Of a stretch of DNA of 64,000 nt, positions 60,981 through 64,000 are shown piece by piece. Location of the stretch: NCBI RefSeq assembly GCF_009789195.1, contig NZ_WSTC01000001.1, forward strand, positions 248,001 to 312,000, read 5' to 3'. Origin of the DNA: Paenibacillus sp. MMS18-CY102. GTDB taxonomy: Bacteria; Bacillota; Bacilli; Paenibacillales; Paenibacillaceae. Position 1 is the stretch's first letter. The number at the start of each line of letters is the position of its first letter. The position numbers were made by a program, and so were the translations under genes. The notes under the pieces were generated by a model that saw nothing but the letters and a program-made list of their open reading frames with translations, was not told where the DNA came from and searched no databases.

Positions 60981-62315
60981 TTAATCCGCCATCACAGGCA
61001 AGGTGACCGTGAATGTTGCACCCTCTCCCCAGTTGCTCGTTACTGCAATCTCGCCCCCATGCGCCTCTGCATATTGCTTTGCAATCGCTAGCCCAAGGCC
61101 GAGCCCCCGCGACCTGCCTTCATGGATAGCATCCCCTCGATAAAATCGCTCGAATAAACGCGGCAGCTGCTCCTCTTCGATTCCCAGCCCGTCATCTTGA
61201 ATCGAACAGGCGATGTGGCTTCCATCTGTCCCAACACGCAGGAATACGCAGCTTCGTGCGTGCCGAATCGCATTGCCAAGCAAATTAACGATCAACTGCC
61301 GTAACCGAACCGGGTCAGCGTAAACCGCAATTTCCTTTCCTGTCTCCAATTCAAGCTTAAGCTGCAAACCGCGCTCTTCCGCTTCCATTGCGAACACGCC
61401 AATAATTGCATTGCTCATATCGGTTAGCGAAAACCAACGTTTATCGAGTGGCAGCTTCCCTGCCTCCGCCAAAGCAAGGTCTTGCATATCGCGTACTAGC
61501 TTCGATAAATAGAGCGTTTCGTCATGGAGAGCGCCGATCCTCTCAAGCGAAAGCGGCTCGCCTGCATTTAAGCCATTCTCTAATTGTGAGCGCATCACAG
61601 CGATTGGGGTTCGCAACTCATGGGCAATATCTGCTACCATCGAGCGCCTTACCGTCTCCAGCTTGCGTACATAGCCGTGAGCTACGCTTAACTGCCATTC
61701 CAATTCCGCTAATGGTTCTCCATCAGGAACCTGTGTAGCAGCATGTGATCGTCTGTTCCTCTGCGTTTGTTGGGCGCTTTGCGCCGTCAGTGCTTGTGCT
61801 TGTAGCGTTAGCCGCCCAACCGTTCGATTCCAATGGGATTTCCTGCTGCTCCCATATCCAAACAACAACAAATAGACGATTATTCCAATTAGAATAGCGG
61901 ATACGATTGGAAATGCATAAACGCTATTGTTCCCTTGTGATGAGACAGCCGTATATCCAACAATCTTCCCATTGCTTACAACTGGAGTGCGGCCATCAGC
62001 GGAAGCTTCCGAATCACCGATATTCGCAACCCGCTCATTGCCGGTATCCCATATGACAATCGAATGAGCCATCCCATCTGGATAAGCCGCCGCTTCCGAC
62101 CGGAGCTGTTCGCCTATCCCCTTCCAATCGCCAAATGTAACATAATAATTCGAAGCATACCGATTCCAATACAAAGCCAGCCGTTCATGCTCGGCAATCG
62201 CCGATTGCTGCTGAATAAATATGCTGCTCCCGATAAATAAAAGGCAAACGGCCAGCGATATGCCGGCCATGCCAACCCATTCCTTTGACAACCGTTCCTT
62301 CCATTTAGCGATCAA
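60981..62315 (-). CDS. Sensor histidine kinase (EnvZ/PhoR class)
   Basis: A 444-residue membrane kinase starting at TTG 62315 behind AAGGGGGC. Helix 1 (ISLAVCLLFIGSSIFI), an extracellular sensor of about 110 residues, and helix 2 (FPIVSAILIGIIVYLLLF) precede the HisKA box MVADIAHELRTPIAVMRSQLE and the ATPase boxes LIVNLLGNAIRHA, DDGLGIEEEQLPRLFERFYRG and GLGLGLAIAKQYAEAHGG. The linker after helix 2 is Gln-rich. It lies 24 bases after its OmpR-type regulator and upstream of an ABC transporter. The external domain suggests sensing of an envelope signal or the transporter's cargo. Confidence 0.94.
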   Translation of the reverse strand: MIAKWKERLSKEWVGMAGISLAVCLLFIGSSIFIQQQSAIAEHERLALYWNRYASNYYVTFGDWKGIGEQLRSEAAAYPDGMAHSIVIWDTGNERVANIGDSEASADGRTPVVSNGKIVGYTAVSSQGNNSVYAFPIVSAILIGIIVYLLLFGYGSSRKSHWNRTVGRLTLQAQALTAQSAQQTQRNRRSHAATQVPDGEPLAELEWQLSVAHGYVRKLETVRRSMVADIAHELRTPIAVMRSQLENGLNAGEPLSLERIGALHDETLYLSKLVRDMQDLALAEAGKLPLDKRWFSLTDMSNAIIGVFAMEAEERGLQLKLELETGKEIAVYADPVRLRQLIVNLLGNAIRHARSCVFLRVGTDGSHIACSIQDDGLGIEEEQLPRLFERFYRGDAIHEGRSRGLGLGLAIAKQYAEAHGGEIAVTSNWGEGATFTVTLPVMAD

Positions 62316-62339
62316 AACTAGCCGCCCCCTTACGTTGGC

Positions 62340-63041
62340 TCATGCAAACTTGTAGCCGACGCCATAGACAGTGAGCACGTACTCCGGGCTTGCTGGGTCC
62401 TCCTCCAGCTTCCGGCGCAGGTTTCGTATATGGGAATCGATTGTTCGCTCAAACCCTAAATAGTCGTCACCGAGCGCAGCCTCCATGAGATGGGCTCTCG
62501 TATAGACACGGCCGGGATGCTGGGCTAGCTGCCAGAGCAGCAAAAATTCTGTGCGTGTCAGCTCGATCTCTTGCCCCTCTTTCTCTACCCGGTATCGATC
62601 CGGATCGATAGCAAGCGCCCCTCGATGAACGATTGCCGCACTGGCATGATGATAGCTCGGGGTGTCCATGTTCCGCCCCGTCCGCCGGAGCAACGCTTTC
62701 ATTCTCGCCGATAATTCGCGCAGGCCGAACGGCTTGGCTAGATAGTCATCTGCTCCAATTTCCAGCGCCAGCACCTTATCGAATTCATCCCCTTTTGCCG
62801 TAATCATAATGACCGGAATGCGCCACTCCTGCTCATTGCGCTTGCATAGATCCAGCCCGCTGCAGCCTCCCGGCAGCATCCAATCCACGAGCAGCAGCTT
62901 CGGCTTATGCTCCGCTATGAGCTGATAGGCCTCTTCACAGCAAGATGCGCCATACACCTCATACCCTTCTTGGCGCAAGTAATGGGCCCCCTCCTCCAGC
63001 AGCGCTTTCTCGTCTTCTACCCATACAATCGACTCCGCCAC
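62340..63041 (-). CDS. OmpR/PhoB-family response regulator
   Basis: A protein of 233 residues if started at GTG 63041. The open frame begins at 63095, but the upstream part lies in the terminator of the MFS gene, and GGGAAGG about 11 bases before the GTG supports the shorter form. Receiver: SIVWVEDEKALLEEGAHYL, phosphoacceptor in LLLVDWMLPGG, ITAKGDEFDKV and the Lys in DDYLAKPFG. The winged-helix domain has LTRTEFLLLWQLAQHPGRVYTR and TIDSHIRNLRRKLE. It pairs with the adjacent kinase and probably controls the ABC transporter downstream. Confidence 0.92.
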   Translation of the reverse strand: MAESIVWVEDEKALLEEGAHYLRQEGYEVYGASCCEEAYQLIAEHKPKLLLVDWMLPGGCSGLDLCKRNEQEWRIPVIMITAKGDEFDKVLALEIGADDYLAKPFGLRELSARMKALLRRTGRNMDTPSYHHASAAIVHRGALAIDPDRYRVEKEGQEIELTRTEFLLLWQLAQHPGRVYTRAHLMEAALGDDYLGFERTIDSHIRNLRRKLEEDPASPEYVLTVYGVGYKFA

Positions 63042-63069
63042 ATTCAGCCCAACCTTCCCTTGTCCAAAA

Positions 63070-63118
63070 TAAAAAGCCGGCCCTTCGTCCGCCAATCGGA
63101 CGTATAGAACCGGCTTTC
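63070..63118 (-). terminator. Intrinsic terminator after MFS gene
   Basis: AAAGCCGG and CCGGCTTT arms with an inner GTCCG/CGGAC helix are followed on the minus strand by TTTTTATTTT. Confidence 0.85.
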
Positions 63119-63154
63119 GCGCTTATCGTAGGCTTGCCTTGATGTCATGTTGCA

Positions 63155-64000
63155 TTAAGCCGTCTTCGTATCGTTGTTCGTTGCCGAATGCCGGTCTAGA
63201 CGGCGGAATTGCGCTAACAGCAGCAGTGCCGCAAGTGAAATCACACAGCCCGCCACATAAGGCAGCTGCATTTCGACCTGGAACAAATATGCGCCAAGCA
63301 AAGGGCCTAAAATTCGGCCAAGGCTGTCCATAGATGAGCTTAGACCGGATGCCACACCTTGTCCCACTTGGGTTTTCTGTGTAATCAGTGAAGTTACACA
63401 TGGCCGGATCAACGCATTGCCGACACCGAATACAGCGAGCGCCATTGTCGCCCATGCGAGCGAATGCGCATACAACAGCAGGAAGAAACCGACTGCCGAA
63501 ATCGTAAGCCCCAACATAATGTACATCGGCTCTTGCCCTTTCTTAATTCGCCTGCGCACGACTCCCCCTTGGATCAGTGCACCGACAATGCCACAGACGA
63601 AGAACATGAAGCCGACCTGGCCCGGCGTAACATCGAAACGTTTAATGCCGAAAAATTGCAGCGTCGCCTCCATCCCCGCAAGCGAGAAGGAAACAAAGAA
63701 CGCGAGCACATACAAATATTTGAGCGGCCCTGTAAATGCGGTCCAACGCGAAGGCCGCTTCTCAGCCGACGAACGGCGGCGCTCAGGCGGCAACGACTCC
63801 GTTAATTTCGTGAGTGCAAGAATAAAAGTTATGCCGGATAATGCCGCAGCCACATAAAAAGGCGTCGCGAGCGAGATTTGGCTCAGCAATCCGCCAAAGC
63901 CAGGCCCGATCGTAAATCCGAGGCCGATGGACATGCCGACGAGCCCCATCCCTTTGGTCCTCTGTTCCGGTGGCGTGATATCTGCAACATATGCAACGAT
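63155..64000 (-). CDS. MFS transporter, N-terminus beyond window
   Basis: The frame ends at 63155 and remains open through the right edge, so about 282 C-terminal residues are seen. The visible part begins AYVADITPPEQRTKGMGLVGMSIGLGFTIGPGFGG, the loop and helix 5 motif C of drug/H+ antiporters (the GxxxGPxxGG pattern), followed by seven or more helices and a central cytosolic loop LPPERRRSSAEKRPSRW. This fits the 12-helix TetA/multidrug group of the major facilitator superfamily. The first roughly 120 residues are missing from the window. Substrate cannot be assigned. Confidence 0.9.
   Translation of the reverse strand: MVAYVADITPPEQRTKGMGLVGMSIGLGFTIGPGFGGLLSQISLATPFYVAAALSGITFILALTKLTESLPPERRRSSAEKRPSRWTAFTGPLKYLYVLAFFVSFSLAGMEATLQFFGIKRFDVTPGQVGFMFFVCGIVGALIQGGVVRRRIKKGQEPMYIMLGLTISAVGFFLLLYAHSLAWATMALAVFGVGNALIRPCVTSLITQKTQVGQGVASGLSSSMDSLGRILGPLLGAYLFQVEMQLPYVAGCVISLAALLLLAQFRRLDRHSATNNDTKTA

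Overview
The window looks like chromosomal DNA of a low-to-mid GC, spore-forming Gram-positive of the Paenibacillus type (Bacillales). The evidence is the gene content: a bacilliredoxin (YtxJ), YugN, YlaN, YwbE, YktB, an AcsA/AcuA/AcuC acetate module, CcpA, a DgcP-like protein beside rpsD, a lipoprotein-type YidC, strong GGAGG ribosome binding sites with frequent GTG/TTG starts, and intrinsic terminators after most genes. I see no tRNA or rRNA gene, insertion sequence, prophage or CRISPR array.

Layout. 1-5 kb: an XPB-type helicase cut by the left edge, an M20 amidohydrolase, YugN, FtsW and an Asp23 protein. 5-12 kb: a Ca2+/H+ exchanger, then a small starch/maltodextrin cluster (neopullulanase-type amylase, LacI regulator, GH15 glucoamylase) preceded by an unidentified structured leader RNA with competing hairpins. 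11-16 kb: YlaN, an HPr-like protein without the active-site histidine region, an M29 aminopeptidase, an unknown lipoprotein and a GAF-GGDEF diguanylate cyclase. 16-24 kb: rpsD with its own promoter and structured leader, YidC with an overlapping small membrane protein, YwbE, a KtrB potassium channel and a class A PBP with fibronectin domains. 24-32 kb: acsA divergent from acuA-acuC with a cre-like site between them, then ccpA-mtnN, ytxJ, a zinc-ribbon protein, VanZ and a DJ-1/PfpI protein. 32-41 kb: a PTS IICBA-EI operon, a Q/Y-rich repeat protein, a CoA-binding protein, a divergent aroA, aroK and gnd.

42-46 kb is a thiamine salvage operon under a TPP riboswitch (thiM-thiD-thiE plus an NCS2 permease). 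46-64 kb is rich in exporters and two-component systems: an Lnr-like ABC operon divergent from a NarL-type kinase/regulator pair, an RND efflux pump divergent from a Drr-like ABC pair with a perfect 22-bp palindrome between them, an OmpR-type regulator/kinase linked to a FtsX-type ABC transporter, and an MFS exporter cut by the right edge.

Carbon control is a recurring theme: ccpA, a cre-like site at acsA/acuA, PTS enzymes, an HPr-like protein and a LacI-regulated starch cluster all lie here. The least explained items are the structured leader at about 6.16-6.28 kb, the histidine-less HPr homologue, the GPVI-repeat protein, the divergent EPSP synthase active site, and the palindrome between the two efflux systems.
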